From Chryseobacterium sp. PMSZPI (GTDB lineage Bacteria; Bacteroidota; Bacteroidia; Flavobacteriales; Weeksellaceae): 64,000 nt of DNA. The position numbers and the translations under genes were made by a program. This document shows, one piece after another, positions 16,860 to 25,633 of this stretch (position 1 is its first letter; the number at the start of each line of letters is the position of its first letter). Where the stretch lies: the NCBI RefSeq assembly GCF_002835665.1, contig NZ_PIZV01000077.1, positions 42,856 through 106,855 on the forward strand, in the 5' to 3' direction. The notes beneath the pieces were generated by a model. The model ran no database searches and was not told the origin of the DNA. It saw only the letters and a list, made by a program, of their open reading frames with translations.

Positions 16860-17068
16860 AAGTTAATAGTTTTTGTTAATAAAATGAACTTCAGCATCTT
16901 CTTTTCACTGAAAACGAAGTTACGGAAAAAGATAAAGACTTTGACCTTTATTTTTTATCAAGTATTCAGATCCGTTGCAGTACAAAAATATTATCATTAA
17001 ATTTCAATCATAAAGTAAAAGCCAATGGATATAATAAAAGATATTCTTATTGTTTCGAAATAATTGCC

Positions 17069-17755
17069 ATGAATAAAACCTTTGCAGACGAAGTCATTGA
17101 TTTTAATAAAAACCTTACCTACTCAAACGAATTGCCGGAAGGATTTGAGGTACTTAATCCATACCTGAATAACCCTGAAACAATGATGGTAATGCAAAAA
17201 TTCTATCATAAATACTATAATGACTCCAACAAAAGAAAATTCATGATTGGCATTAATCCAAGCCGTCATGGAGCAGGCGTTACAGGAGTTCCATTTACCG
17301 ATACCAAAAGATTGGATAGCGTATGTGGTATACAAATGAAATCGGTACATACCCACGAAGTGTCCTCTGTTTTCATGTATGATATGATTGCAGAATATGG
17401 AGGGGCAGATCTATTTTATAAAGACGTTTATATTAATTCTCCATTTCCCCTGGCTATTGTAAGAAAAACAAAAAATGGATGGCTCAATGCCAATTACTAC
17501 GATGATAAAAAGCTTTTTGCTGTTGTAAAAAATTTTATGATTGATTCATTAGAAAAGCATATCAGTCTGGGCCTTGACACTTCTGAAGTTTTTATTCTGG
17601 GGAAAAAGAACGCTGATTTTATTTCAATATTAAATAAGGAAGCCAAATTGTTTGATAAAATGACGGTTTTGGAACATCCCCGATATATACAGCAATACAA
17701 ATCGAAAGAGAAACAGTTGTATATCGATAAATACATTTTGGCATTGAAAAAATAA
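17069..17755 (+). CDS. SMUG2-like DNA glycosylase (DUF4918)
   Basis: The 228-aa protein matches the DUF4918 branch of the uracil-DNA glycosylase superfamily. The first catalytic motif is MIGINPSRHGAGVTGVPFTDT near residues 58-78, and the last is LEHPRYIQQYKSK with the histidine-proline loop of the superfamily. It is expected to remove damaged bases such as uracil from DNA. It ends 41 bases before the helicase gene on the same strand and the two are probably co-transcribed. Confidence 0.85.
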   Translation: MNKTFADEVIDFNKNLTYSNELPEGFEVLNPYLNNPETMMVMQKFYHKYYNDSNKRKFMIGINPSRHGAGVTGVPFTDTKRLDSVCGIQMKSVHTHEVSSVFMYDMIAEYGGADLFYKDVYINSPFPLAIVRKTKNGWLNANYYDDKKLFAVVKNFMIDSLEKHISLGLDTSEVFILGKKNADFISILNKEAKLFDKMTVLEHPRYIQQYKSKEKQLYIDKYILALKK

Positions 17756-17796
17756 AATTGATGTTGCCAGATTTGTTTTTTTATTAAATTCGGGTT

Positions 17797-20475
17797 ATGA
17801 ATGTTTTTCCTGAAAATACAACTTTCAAATACAATTGGCGTACCTATCAGAAAAAATTTCTGGATCATCTTAACGAATATCTTAATGATAATCATTTGCA
17901 CGTTACTGCACCACCGGGTTCCGGAAAAACAGTACTTGGATTAGAAGTCATGTTAAGGCTCGGAAAGCCTACTTTGATTATTGCTCCTACATTGGCGATC
18001 AAAAATCAATGGATTCAGAGATTTTGTGAACTCTTTCTCGATGTTGAAAAGGTTCCTGACTGGATATCATCAGATATTAAAAAACCAGGTATTATAACAG
18101 TTGCTACCTATCAGGGGATTTACTCTGCTTCTGAAACAGAAGAGGAGGAAGAGGATAATAATAAAAAATCTTCTAAAGTTCCACTTTCGGAAATTATAAA
18201 GAAATTAAAGAAACAAAAAGTAGGTACTTTTATTCTGGATGAAGCCCATCATTTAAAAAATGCATGGTGGAGAAGCCTTATCGAATTGAAAAGTGAAATC
18301 AATCCAACGATTGTATCTCTTACTGCTACACCTCCTTTTGATGTTTCAGGGGCTGAATGGCAAAAATATATTCAACTGAATGGCCCTATAGATGTAGAGA
18401 TATCCGTTCCTGAACTTATGATTGAAGGGGATCTTTGTCCACACCAGGATCTTGTATATTTTACATTGCCATCACAGGAAGAACAAAAAAAGATTGAGTA
18501 TTATCACATGAAGGCACAAGCTTTTTTCGAAGAAATCAAAAGTGATTATAACTTTCTGAATGCTATTGAACAACATCCCGTCTATCAAAAGCCTCTTGAA
18601 CATTTAGATTGGATTTACGAAAATATCTCTTCCTACACTTCTGGTTTGGTTTATCTTAACTTCAAAGGAAAAGAGATTCCGGATATTCATTTTGAAATCA
18701 TTGGAGATCAACAAAAGTATATACCTGAATTTGATTTCTTTTGGTTTGAAGAGCTTCTTGACTTTTACCTCATCGTAGATAATGTTAATTTTAGAGAATA
18801 TGAAGAACATAGGTCAAATCTGGAAAATAGATTAAAAAGACATGGGTTTTTAGAAAAACGAGTTCTGAGCTTTTTTAATAATAAAGACTTAAACCAAATT
18901 CTTAACTCAAGTATAGGGAAATTACAAGCGATAAAAGAAATTACTGATTTTGAATTTTCTATTCTTAAGGATGACCTTAAAATGGTAATTCTTACTGATT
19001 TTATTAAAAAAGAATACCTGACTAATGAGCCTCAAAACACTCTGACTCTGGATAAAATAGGAGTTATTCCCATTTTTGAAAAACTGAGAAGAGAGAATCC
19101 TCAAAATAAAAAAATAGGAGTTCTTACAGGGGGCTTGGTGATTATTCCGGCTGAAGCAAAAAAAATGTTTGATGATTTTTATTCTAAAAAAGGATTACCG
19201 GATATATCTTTTTCTGTGCTTACCTATGATAATGCTTACCTAATCATCAGGCTTACTGAACAAATAAAACACGACATAGTATACATCATTACAGAAATTT
19301 TTCAAAATGGAGGGATTCAAGTTTTAATTGGGACCAAGTCATTATTGGGAGAAGGTTGGGATGCCCCAAAGATGAATACTTTGATTTTGGCCAGTTTTGT
19401 GAGCTCCTTCGTCCTTTCCAACCAAATGAGAGGGAGGGTTATAAGAACAGATAAGGATGAGCTTAATAAAACAGGGAATATTTGGCACCTTGCCTGCTTC
19501 GATTCTCAACATGAAAATGGAGGCCAAGATCTGAATATTATGAAGAAAAGATTCAAAACCTTTGTGGGAATTTCCAATAAAGATAACTCTACTATTGAAA
19601 ATAATTTCGAAAGACTGGATCTTAAAATAATAGAAAATGAAAACAGAATTCCAGAAGTTAATCAAGTAACCTTTAGCTTTGCCAAAGACAGAACGAACCT
19701 TGTCAAACGTTGGAAATCCGCATTGGATAAAGGAAATATTTTAATTGAGGAAATAAAGGTTCCCTCAGAAAATATGACTTTTATGAAAAATTTAAAGATG
19801 AGCTATTTAGGAAAGATGATGGGGAACCTTTCTAAAGTTATTATATCAGTTATTTTATTATTTTGGAAAGATTTTTTACTTCTAATGTCTAAAAATATTA
19901 ATTCTATTGATAGTGCTAAAAGCTTTTCATTATTTATGCTTTTGGGTGGAGTAGTAGGTTTTGTTGTATATGGCAGGAAACTTTATACATCAGTGTTACA
20001 ATATTTAAGATGTAAAGATATGGCCAGTCAAATTAGTTCATTGAGTGATGTCGTTTTGAAAGGACTTATTCATGAAAATATAATCAGAACATCTCCTGAA
20101 AAACTGAGTATCATAAGTTCCTCAGAGAAAGATGCATATTGTTACCTGAAAGGAGGAAGTCAATATGAAAACTCACAATTTATTCAAACGTTGCAGGAGC
20201 TGGTTTCTCCGATTGATAATCCCAGATATTTGTTGAAGCAAAAAAGAGCGTCCCTTTTTGTGAAAAAAGATATCTATAATCCTGTACCTGATATTTTTGC
20301 AAAAAATAAAAAGAGTGCAGAGTTTTTTAAAATAACCTGGGATAAAATGTTTGGAAGTTCTGATCTAATTTTTACAAGAACTGTTGAAGGTAGAAGTATT
20401 CTATTGAAATTAAGGTTTCAGTCATTGTTAAAGAGAAACGTTCAGGTAGAACATCTTCATAAATGGACAAGATAA
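17797..20475 (+). CDS. Superfamily 2 DEAH helicase with two C-terminal membrane spans
   Basis: The 892-aa protein has a complete SF2 motor: APPGSGKT at residues 38-45, DEAHH at 148-152, LTATPP near 175, GEGWDAP near 517 and QMRGRVIR near 541. After the motor two hydrophobic stretches follow at about 674-695 (KVIISVILLFWKDFLLLM) and 711-731 (LFMLLGGVVGFVVYG), then a soluble tail of about 160 residues. Membrane anchoring of a helicase is unusual. I do not recognise a named subfamily. The upstream glycosylase gene is 41 bases away. Confidence 0.85.
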   Translation: MNVFPENTTFKYNWRTYQKKFLDHLNEYLNDNHLHVTAPPGSGKTVLGLEVMLRLGKPTLIIAPTLAIKNQWIQRFCELFLDVEKVPDWISSDIKKPGIITVATYQGIYSASETEEEEEDNNKKSSKVPLSEIIKKLKKQKVGTFILDEAHHLKNAWWRSLIELKSEINPTIVSLTATPPFDVSGAEWQKYIQLNGPIDVEISVPELMIEGDLCPHQDLVYFTLPSQEEQKKIEYYHMKAQAFFEEIKSDYNFLNAIEQHPVYQKPLEHLDWIYENISSYTSGLVYLNFKGKEIPDIHFEIIGDQQKYIPEFDFFWFEELLDFYLIVDNVNFREYEEHRSNLENRLKRHGFLEKRVLSFFNNKDLNQILNSSIGKLQAIKEITDFEFSILKDDLKMVILTDFIKKEYLTNEPQNTLTLDKIGVIPIFEKLRRENPQNKKIGVLTGGLVIIPAEAKKMFDDFYSKKGLPDISFSVLTYDNAYLIIRLTEQIKHDIVYIITEIFQNGGIQVLIGTKSLLGEGWDAPKMNTLILASFVSSFVLSNQMRGRVIRTDKDELNKTGNIWHLACFDSQHENGGQDLNIMKKRFKTFVGISNKDNSTIENNFERLDLKIIENENRIPEVNQVTFSFAKDRTNLVKRWKSALDKGNILIEEIKVPSENMTFMKNLKMSYLGKMMGNLSKVIISVILLFWKDFLLLMSKNINSIDSAKSFSLFMLLGGVVGFVVYGRKLYTSVLQYLRCKDMASQISSLSDVVLKGLIHENIIRTSPEKLSIISSSEKDAYCYLKGGSQYENSQFIQTLQELVSPIDNPRYLLKQKRASLFVKKDIYNPVPDIFAKNKKSAEFFKITWDKMFGSSDLIFTRTVEGRSILLKLRFQSLLKRNVQVEHLHKWTR

Positions 20476-20673
20476 AATGAAGCCCCTTAATAATCATCAA
20501 GGGGAAACATTCATGAATTAGAATCTTTTTGGGGAACAAGTATTGATGTGAATTCTGGATATTAGTTTTTGCTTCTTAGTGAACGAATTTTACCGATATA
20601 TTGATTGAATGATTCAAAGGAACAACGAATAGAAAAATAGGACAAGAGTAGAAATGACCAAATTATAAATTCA

Positions 20674-20759
20674 GTATTTCTACGTAATGCTTAATTTATA
20701 AATCAACAATAATTTGTGTTACTGAAGTTTCTCTAAAAGCACTGTATTTAGTATTTTTG
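20674..20759 (+). promoter_or_regulatory. Promoter region of the enoyl-CoA hydratase with a GTATTTCTACGTAAT box
   Basis: The 306-base gap 20476-20781 holds a weak CCCCTT/AAGGGG hairpin just after the helicase, then AT-rich sequence. GTATTTCTACGTAAT at 20674-20688 is shared exactly with 34711-34725 upstream of another gene. A TTTG at 20713-20716 lies the same distance from the box as in that second copy. A better -7 match, TATTTTTG at 20752-20759, lies closer to the gene, so the true start point is uncertain. Confidence 0.45.
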
Positions 20760-20781
20760 TAAGAATCCAATAAAAATAAAA

Positions 20782-21546
20782 ATGAACGAATTCGTAACAT
20801 CAGAAATTAAAAATAATATTGCCGAAATTACTTTCGGAACACCAAAAAGTAACTCTCTTCCGGGAGTTATTTTGGAAAAATTGGCTCAGGCTATTTTAGA
20901 AGAAGGTGCTAAAGATGAGGTGAAAGCTATTTTGTTAAAAAGTGAAGGAGAGAAAGCTTTCTGTGCAGGTGCAAGTTTTGATGAGCTTTTAGCTATTGAA
21001 GAATTAGAAGCTTCTACAAAATTTTTCGGCGGATTTGCTAAAGTTTTAAACGCAATGAGAAACTGTGGCAAAATTGTGGTCGTTAGAGTTCAGGGAAAAA
21101 CGACAGGTGGAGGAGTAGGTATTGCGTGCGGTGCAGATTATTGTTTTGCAACAGAAGATTCAGCATTAGCTCTTACTGAGATTAATTTAGGTATTGGGCC
21201 TTTTGTCATCGGTCCCTATGTAGAAAGAAAAATTGGTAAATCACAATTCTCTGCGATGGCAATAGATGCCGATTTCAGGTCCGCTGAGTGGGCAGAACAA
21301 CATAATGTTTACCACTCTGTTTCAAGCAGTATTCAGGAGATGGATGAAAAACTTGAAAAATTTTTACAAACATTAGCATCAAGAAGTAATGAGGCCTTAG
21401 CACTAATTAAAAAAGTTTCATGGGAAGGAACGGATCATTTCAATGAATTGATGCCTGCAAGAATCCATATGAGTGCAAGTCTTATTTTAGAAGATTCTGC
21501 AAAGAAAAATATTGAAGCTATTAAAGAAAGATTAAGAGCAAAATAA
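20782..21546 (+). CDS. Enoyl-CoA hydratase/isomerase family protein
   Basis: This 254-aa crotonase-fold protein has the oxyanion segments KAFCAGASFDEL and GKTTGGGVGIACGADYCFATED. Of the two hydratase glutamates, the second is present (LTEINLG) but the first position reads G in GGGVGIA, so it may be an isomerase or use a different chemistry. It is followed by its own terminator and is not part of the paa operon, although a role in acyl-CoA breakdown is likely. The specific substrate cannot be read from the sequence. Confidence 0.85.
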   Translation: MNEFVTSEIKNNIAEITFGTPKSNSLPGVILEKLAQAILEEGAKDEVKAILLKSEGEKAFCAGASFDELLAIEELEASTKFFGGFAKVLNAMRNCGKIVVVRVQGKTTGGGVGIACGADYCFATEDSALALTEINLGIGPFVIGPYVERKIGKSQFSAMAIDADFRSAEWAEQHNVYHSVSSSIQEMDEKLEKFLQTLASRSNEALALIKKVSWEGTDHFNELMPARIHMSASLILEDSAKKNIEAIKERLRAK

Positions 21547-21569
21547 TTCATTTAATTATTAAGATATTG

Positions 21570-21596
21570 AACCACTGAATTTATCAGTGGTTTTTT
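21570..21596 (+). terminator. Intrinsic terminator after the enoyl-CoA hydratase
   Basis: AACCACTGA and TCAGTGGTT form a 9-bp stem around ATTTA, followed by a T run. Confidence 0.88.
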
Positions 21597-21631
21597 GTTA
21601 TACTGTACAGTATAAATATTTTAAAGAATAT

Positions 21632-21673
21632 TTTGCCTGTTCAAAATAAATTATAACTTTGTAATTCAAAGTT
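21632..21673 (+). promoter_or_regulatory. Flavobacterial promoter with overlapping palindromic operator
   Basis: TTTG at 21632-21635 and TAACTTTG at 21654-21661 are spaced by 18 bases and match the Bacteroidetes promoter. The -7 element lies inside a perfect palindrome, AACTTTG-TAATT-CAAAGTT at 21655-21673. Twenty-two bases of this site recur exactly at 22684-22705. A repressor bound here would block the promoter; the small winged-helix gene at 22371 is the obvious candidate. Confidence 0.65.
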
Positions 21674-21679
21674 CTTTTT

Positions 21680-22297
21680 ATGGATTCGAAAAATTATCAC
21701 GAAGACTTATCTCATATCCGTTCCATGATGGAGCGGTCTTCCAGATTTATTTCATTAAGTGGATTATCCGGAGTTGTTGCCGGAGTTGTTGCGCTTCTTG
21801 GTGCAGGATATGCTTATTTAGCTTTGGAAAGTGCAAAAACAGAATACATATTCAGGGGAAGAGTTTCTTATACACCTGCTTTAGTTCAAGAGTTGGTTGT
21901 TACAGGGCTTATTGTATTAGTAATTGCTGTTTTGAGTGGATATGTTTTTACTGCTAATAAAAGCAAAAAGAAAGGACTTAAAATTTGGGATGCAACAACC
22001 AAACGCCTGTTAATTACTTTTGCAATACCATTAGTTACAGGTGGAATCTTTTGTATTGCACTTATTTTTCACCATTTGTTTGTATGGATTGCTCCGGTAA
22101 CCTTAATTTTCTATGGATTAGCCTTAGTAAGTGCGGAAAGATATACTTTGACTGATGTGAAATATTTAGGCTATTGTGAAATCGCTTTGGGATTGATTTC
22201 TTCATTTATCCTGGGGTGGGGACTGTTTTTTTGGGCTGTCGGTTTTGGTATTTTACATATTGTTTATGGGCTTATAATGCATAAAAAATATAAATAA
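21680..22297 (+). CDS. Multi-pass membrane protein of unknown function
   Basis: The 205-aa protein has a short soluble start (MDSKNYHEDLSHIRSMMERSS) and five or six hydrophobic helices, at about 25-47, 70-92, 108-130, 133-150 and 163-200. I recognise no catalytic motif. It is followed 73 bases later by a small transcription regulator; gene pairs of this kind, membrane protein plus winged-helix regulator, are common in Bacteroidetes. The palindrome in its promoter suggests control by that regulator. Confidence 0.75.
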   Translation: MDSKNYHEDLSHIRSMMERSSRFISLSGLSGVVAGVVALLGAGYAYLALESAKTEYIFRGRVSYTPALVQELVVTGLIVLVIAVLSGYVFTANKSKKKGLKIWDATTKRLLITFAIPLVTGGIFCIALIFHHLFVWIAPVTLIFYGLALVSAERYTLTDVKYLGYCEIALGLISSFILGWGLFFWAVGFGILHIVYGLIMHKKYK

Positions 22298-22370
22298 AAC
22301 TTAACTTTGCAGCTCTTTCGTCGCTACTTTCCATAGATGAGCACCTAAGATCTGCTACTATTATCTTATT

Positions 22371-22661
22371 ATGATCAAAATAAATCAACTCAACAAAGAA
22401 TTCGAAAGCCGTGTAAGACTGGGGATTATGTCCGTTCTTATGGTCAACGACTGGGTTGATTTTTCCGAAATGAAAGCATTATTGGAAATTACGGATGGTA
22501 ACTTAGCCAGTCACAGCAACGCTTTGGAAAAAGTAGGATATATTGAAGTAAAAAAAGAATTTGTGGGGAAAAAACCTAAAACTTCATATCGGGTTACACA
22601 GAATGGGAGACAGGCATTTACTGAACATTTAGATGCTCTGGAAAAATTATTGGGACGGTAG
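22371..22661 (+). CDS. Small winged-helix transcriptional regulator
   Basis: The 96-aa protein is a single winged-helix DNA-binding domain of the MarR/ArsR-like HTH_34 type: RLGIMSVLMVNDWVDFSEMKALLEITDGNLASHSNALEKVGYIEVKK, cut here into the recognition helix LASHSNALEKVGY and wing KTSYRVTQNGRQAF. It has no ligand domain and no metal-binding cysteines. It probably binds the repeated palindrome upstream of genes at 21680 and 22723. Confidence 0.85.
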   Translation: MIKINQLNKEFESRVRLGIMSVLMVNDWVDFSEMKALLEITDGNLASHSNALEKVGYIEVKKEFVGKKPKTSYRVTQNGRQAFTEHLDALEKLLGR

Positions 22662-22683
22662 TCCTATATTTTTTTGAAATTTT

Positions 22684-22705
22684 ACTTTGTAATTCAAAGT
22701 TCTTT
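22684..22705 (+). promoter_or_regulatory. Second copy of the 22-base operator
   Basis: This site is identical over 22 bases to 21656-21677 and contains ACTTTG-TAATT-CAAAGT. It sits 18 bases before the metallophosphoesterase start and overlaps a near-consensus -7 element ending in TTTG at 22686-22689. It links this gene to the regulator encoded just upstream. Confidence 0.6.
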
Positions 22706-22722
22706 GTTTTAAAATAAATAAA

Positions 22723-23562
22723 ATGAATAGAAAAACATTCTTAAAAAAAGTTGTACAGATTTCAGTTTTGGGAGCTTTCCCCGGATTGTATTCGTGGCAG
22801 GTAGAACCATTTTGGGTTGAATTTGTCAAAAGAAAACTTCCTGTAAAAAATTTACCCCAAGCGTTAGAAGGGAAAATACTCATGCAGATTTCCGATTTGC
22901 ATGTAGGAACCCGCTTCGATTGGAACTTTTTAATTGATTCTTTTCAAAAAGCAAAACAATATAACCCGGACTTTGTAGTGTATACAGGAGATTTTGTAAA
23001 TCATGGAACTCTCCAAGAACAAGAAGATCTTAAGAAAGTAATGGAAAACTGTGTTCTGGGTAGCTTGGCAACCTTTGGGATCTTAGGAAATCACGATTAT
23101 GGAGAAAACTGGAAGGATACTGAATGCTCAGAAAAAGTATGTGATACACTTACAAATTCAGGAATTACAATGCTTAAAAATGAACAACAAGAAAGCTGCG
23201 GTTTACATTTTATCGGACTCGAGGATTTATGGTCACCTCAATTTCAGCCATTGAAAGTAATGAAGGAATATGATTCCTCAAAAGCCAATATTGTACTTTG
23301 CCACAATCCGGACGCCTGCGATCTGGATATATGGAACGGATACCAGGGTTGGATTCTAAGCGGACATACCCATGGTGGACAATGCAGAATTCCCGGAATT
23401 ATAACCCCAATACTTCCCGTGAAAAATAAAGATTATGTCTCGGGAGCAATTGATCTGAAAGATGGAAGAATGCTGTATATCAATCGTGCCCTGGGGCATT
23501 CTTTTCAGATAAGATTTATGGTACGCCCCGAAATCACTGTTTTTACTTTAACGCAAGCCTAA
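22723..23562 (+). CDS. Calcineurin-like metallophosphoesterase (YkuE-like)
   Basis: The 279-aa protein has the full metallophosphoesterase set: QISDLHVGTRFDW, VVYTGDFVNHG, GILGNHDYG, LCHNPDACDL and SGHTHGGQCRIPG. Two metal ions are bound by these residues in the family. The first 25 residues contain a hydrophobic segment after MNRKTFLKK, so membrane attachment or export is likely. YkuE-like members act on phospholipid or other phosphoesters; the substrate here is not known. It starts a probable three-gene unit. Confidence 0.87.
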   Translation: MNRKTFLKKVVQISVLGAFPGLYSWQVEPFWVEFVKRKLPVKNLPQALEGKILMQISDLHVGTRFDWNFLIDSFQKAKQYNPDFVVYTGDFVNHGTLQEQEDLKKVMENCVLGSLATFGILGNHDYGENWKDTECSEKVCDTLTNSGITMLKNEQQESCGLHFIGLEDLWSPQFQPLKVMKEYDSSKANIVLCHNPDACDLDIWNGYQGWILSGHTHGGQCRIPGIITPILPVKNKDYVSGAIDLKDGRMLYINRALGHSFQIRFMVRPEITVFTLTQA

Positions 23563-23619
23563 TTAATAAAGGATCGAAAGATTTGTAGGTTGGAATCTGA
23601 TTTTTTAAATACATATACT

Positions 23620-24105
23620 ATGAAAAAATTACGTGTTCAGTTTTTGCTTTTTATATACGATAAAACTCAAAAATTATACAGGAAATACTTTAAAAAGAAA
23701 AAAAGACAATGGCAATTCAATGAAAAACAATTGCTTGAATTCGAAGAAGACTCTTTGGGTAGAAAATTGGGTGAGTTTTATAGAAAACATGGGTTTACAA
23801 TGATTCCCAAAATGGAAAATCATGATGTTCATCATCTGATTACGGGCTGTGGAACCAACTTTGAAGAAGAGATTGCCATGCAATATCTGCTATTGGGAAA
23901 CGGAAAACTTAATGCTCATCTTCTGGCAGCAGTCGTTTTAGGGACAATAATTTTGCCTGAATATATAAAGATTTACATCAAGTCCTACCAGAAAGGTCAA
24001 AATATGAGAGCTTTCCATCATTGGGATTTTGAAGAGCTGCTGTGGCAGAATTTTGAACATGTGAGAGATTTTATTCAACAGAAAGATCCTGTTGTACTTC
24101 ACTAA
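23620..24105 (+). CDS. COQ4-like protein
   Basis: The 161-aa protein (ATG at 23620; the TTG 30 bases upstream is less likely) has the COQ4 motif HDxxHx11E intact: HDVHH followed by eleven residues and E. In mitochondria and proteobacteria Coq4 works on the C1 position of the ubiquinone ring. Flavobacteria use menaquinone, so another substrate is likely. It lies 57 bases after the metallophosphoesterase and just before a membrane protein, probably in one operon. Confidence 0.82.
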   Translation: MKKLRVQFLLFIYDKTQKLYRKYFKKKKRQWQFNEKQLLEFEEDSLGRKLGEFYRKHGFTMIPKMENHDVHHLITGCGTNFEEEIAMQYLLLGNGKLNAHLLAAVVLGTIILPEYIKIYIKSYQKGQNMRAFHHWDFEELLWQNFEHVRDFIQQKDPVVLH

Positions 24106-24142
24106 AACTTTAACCCTCTATTTTTTTAATCAATTACATCTT

Positions 24143-25513
24143 ATGAAAACACATCATTATATATTTTTTACAACAGTCTTATTTGTTATTCTGTTCTATG
24201 ATCAGGAAGTAGGGCTGAATCTTGGACTTTTGGGGCTTATTTATACAGGATTAACTTTGTTTAAAACGAATTCTGAAAATAAAACCAGAACATTTTATAT
24301 TCTCTTAACCACCAGTATTCTTTCCGGCATTGCTTTTGCCTGGTATGGAGACTTTCCATCTTTTCTCGCACTTGTAAGTTCAATTCTTTTACTTGATTAT
24401 AAGGCTAAGAACAGAAACATGAAAATTCTATTTCTCATGCCTGTTTTTGTCTTAAATTGCTTTACCTCATTGTGTCGTATTTTTAAATTAGATGCCTGGC
24501 TTCCTAAAAGAAACATGCCCGGACTATGGCAGAAAACATTAGCTTTTATCCTGATTCCGCTTTTATTGTTATCTGTTTTCTTTGGAATTTATTCCTCGGG
24601 AAGTAATCATTTTGCATCACTTTTTACAGACTATGAACTGGATCTCAATCTTTGGCAAGTATTCTGTCTTTCCGTTTTAGGATTTTTTATTGCTTTTAAT
24701 TATTGGAACTACACTGTGGAAAGATTAATTTATAAGAACCATTATATTTTGGATAATGATTTTCAGAAAGATTCTCAAATTCCGAAAGCAACTTACTCTT
24801 TCCTTGATCTTGATGCAGAGAGAATAAGCGGAGTGATGTCTTTTTTATTACTGAATATATTATTGATATTTTTCCTGATCACTTACAATTACGAACAATT
24901 TTATGAAACCTCTAAAACACCTGTTCAGCTTTCAGAAGAAACCCATGAGCGGGTAAATGCTGTGATCATGTCTATTATAATGGCTATTTTGGTTATCATG
25001 TTTTATTTTAAGTCCGGGTTCAATTTTGATCCTAAGGCAGGTTCCATGAAATTGTTAGCTAAAATTTGGATTGTATTAAACGCAGTCCTGGTATTATCAG
25101 CCGCTGTGAAAAACTATGAATACATTATGAATTATGCATTTACCTATAAACGATTGGGCGTTTTTGCTTTCCTGTTTCTGTCCCTGATTGGATTGGCTTT
25201 AACCTTTATTAAAATCCAAAAACAAAAAAGAAATGCATTCCTTTTCAATACAATGGCCTGGTATTTTTATGGAACAATTTTAGTCTGCAGTTATATCAAT
25301 TGGGGTGGACTCATTATGTCGGAAAATATGAAACGTAAAGATTTTACACTAGACTATTATTTTGAATCCGTTAATTTCAGCGAAAGAAGTCTGTTGAAAT
25401 ATGCTGATGAGAAAAATGATCTACAGCTTAGGAAAAGGGTGTTGAATAAAATTAAATACGAAAAAAACAAACCTGTTCTTTCAAAAGTAATGTATTATCA
25501 AACTCTTAAATAA
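24143..25513 (+). CDS. DUF4173/DUF4153-like multi-pass membrane protein
   Basis: I start at the ATG giving MKTHHYIFF (456 aa); an upstream TTG would add 17 residues that overlap the COQ4-like gene. About ten to twelve hydrophobic helices are visible, with a membrane-distal segment near the end. The YIMNYAFTYKRLGVFAFLF region resembles the conserved part of DUF4173. The function is unknown. It is 37 bases downstream of the COQ4-like gene. Confidence 0.75.
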   Translation: MKTHHYIFFTTVLFVILFYDQEVGLNLGLLGLIYTGLTLFKTNSENKTRTFYILLTTSILSGIAFAWYGDFPSFLALVSSILLLDYKAKNRNMKILFLMPVFVLNCFTSLCRIFKLDAWLPKRNMPGLWQKTLAFILIPLLLLSVFFGIYSSGSNHFASLFTDYELDLNLWQVFCLSVLGFFIAFNYWNYTVERLIYKNHYILDNDFQKDSQIPKATYSFLDLDAERISGVMSFLLLNILLIFFLITYNYEQFYETSKTPVQLSEETHERVNAVIMSIIMAILVIMFYFKSGFNFDPKAGSMKLLAKIWIVLNAVLVLSAAVKNYEYIMNYAFTYKRLGVFAFLFLSLIGLALTFIKIQKQKRNAFLFNTMAWYFYGTILVCSYINWGGLIMSENMKRKDFTLDYYFESVNFSERSLLKYADEKNDLQLRKRVLNKIKYEKNKPVLSKVMYYQTLK

Positions 25514-25633
25514 TTGATAATGAAAAAAACGAGAGGTATAGGAAAACCGGAAAAATAGTTGGAACAGTTTTAGCATTTATAAAGCTTAACATCTAATAGA
25601 ATGTACCCCGGTGCAGCCTTAAAATTATTTATT

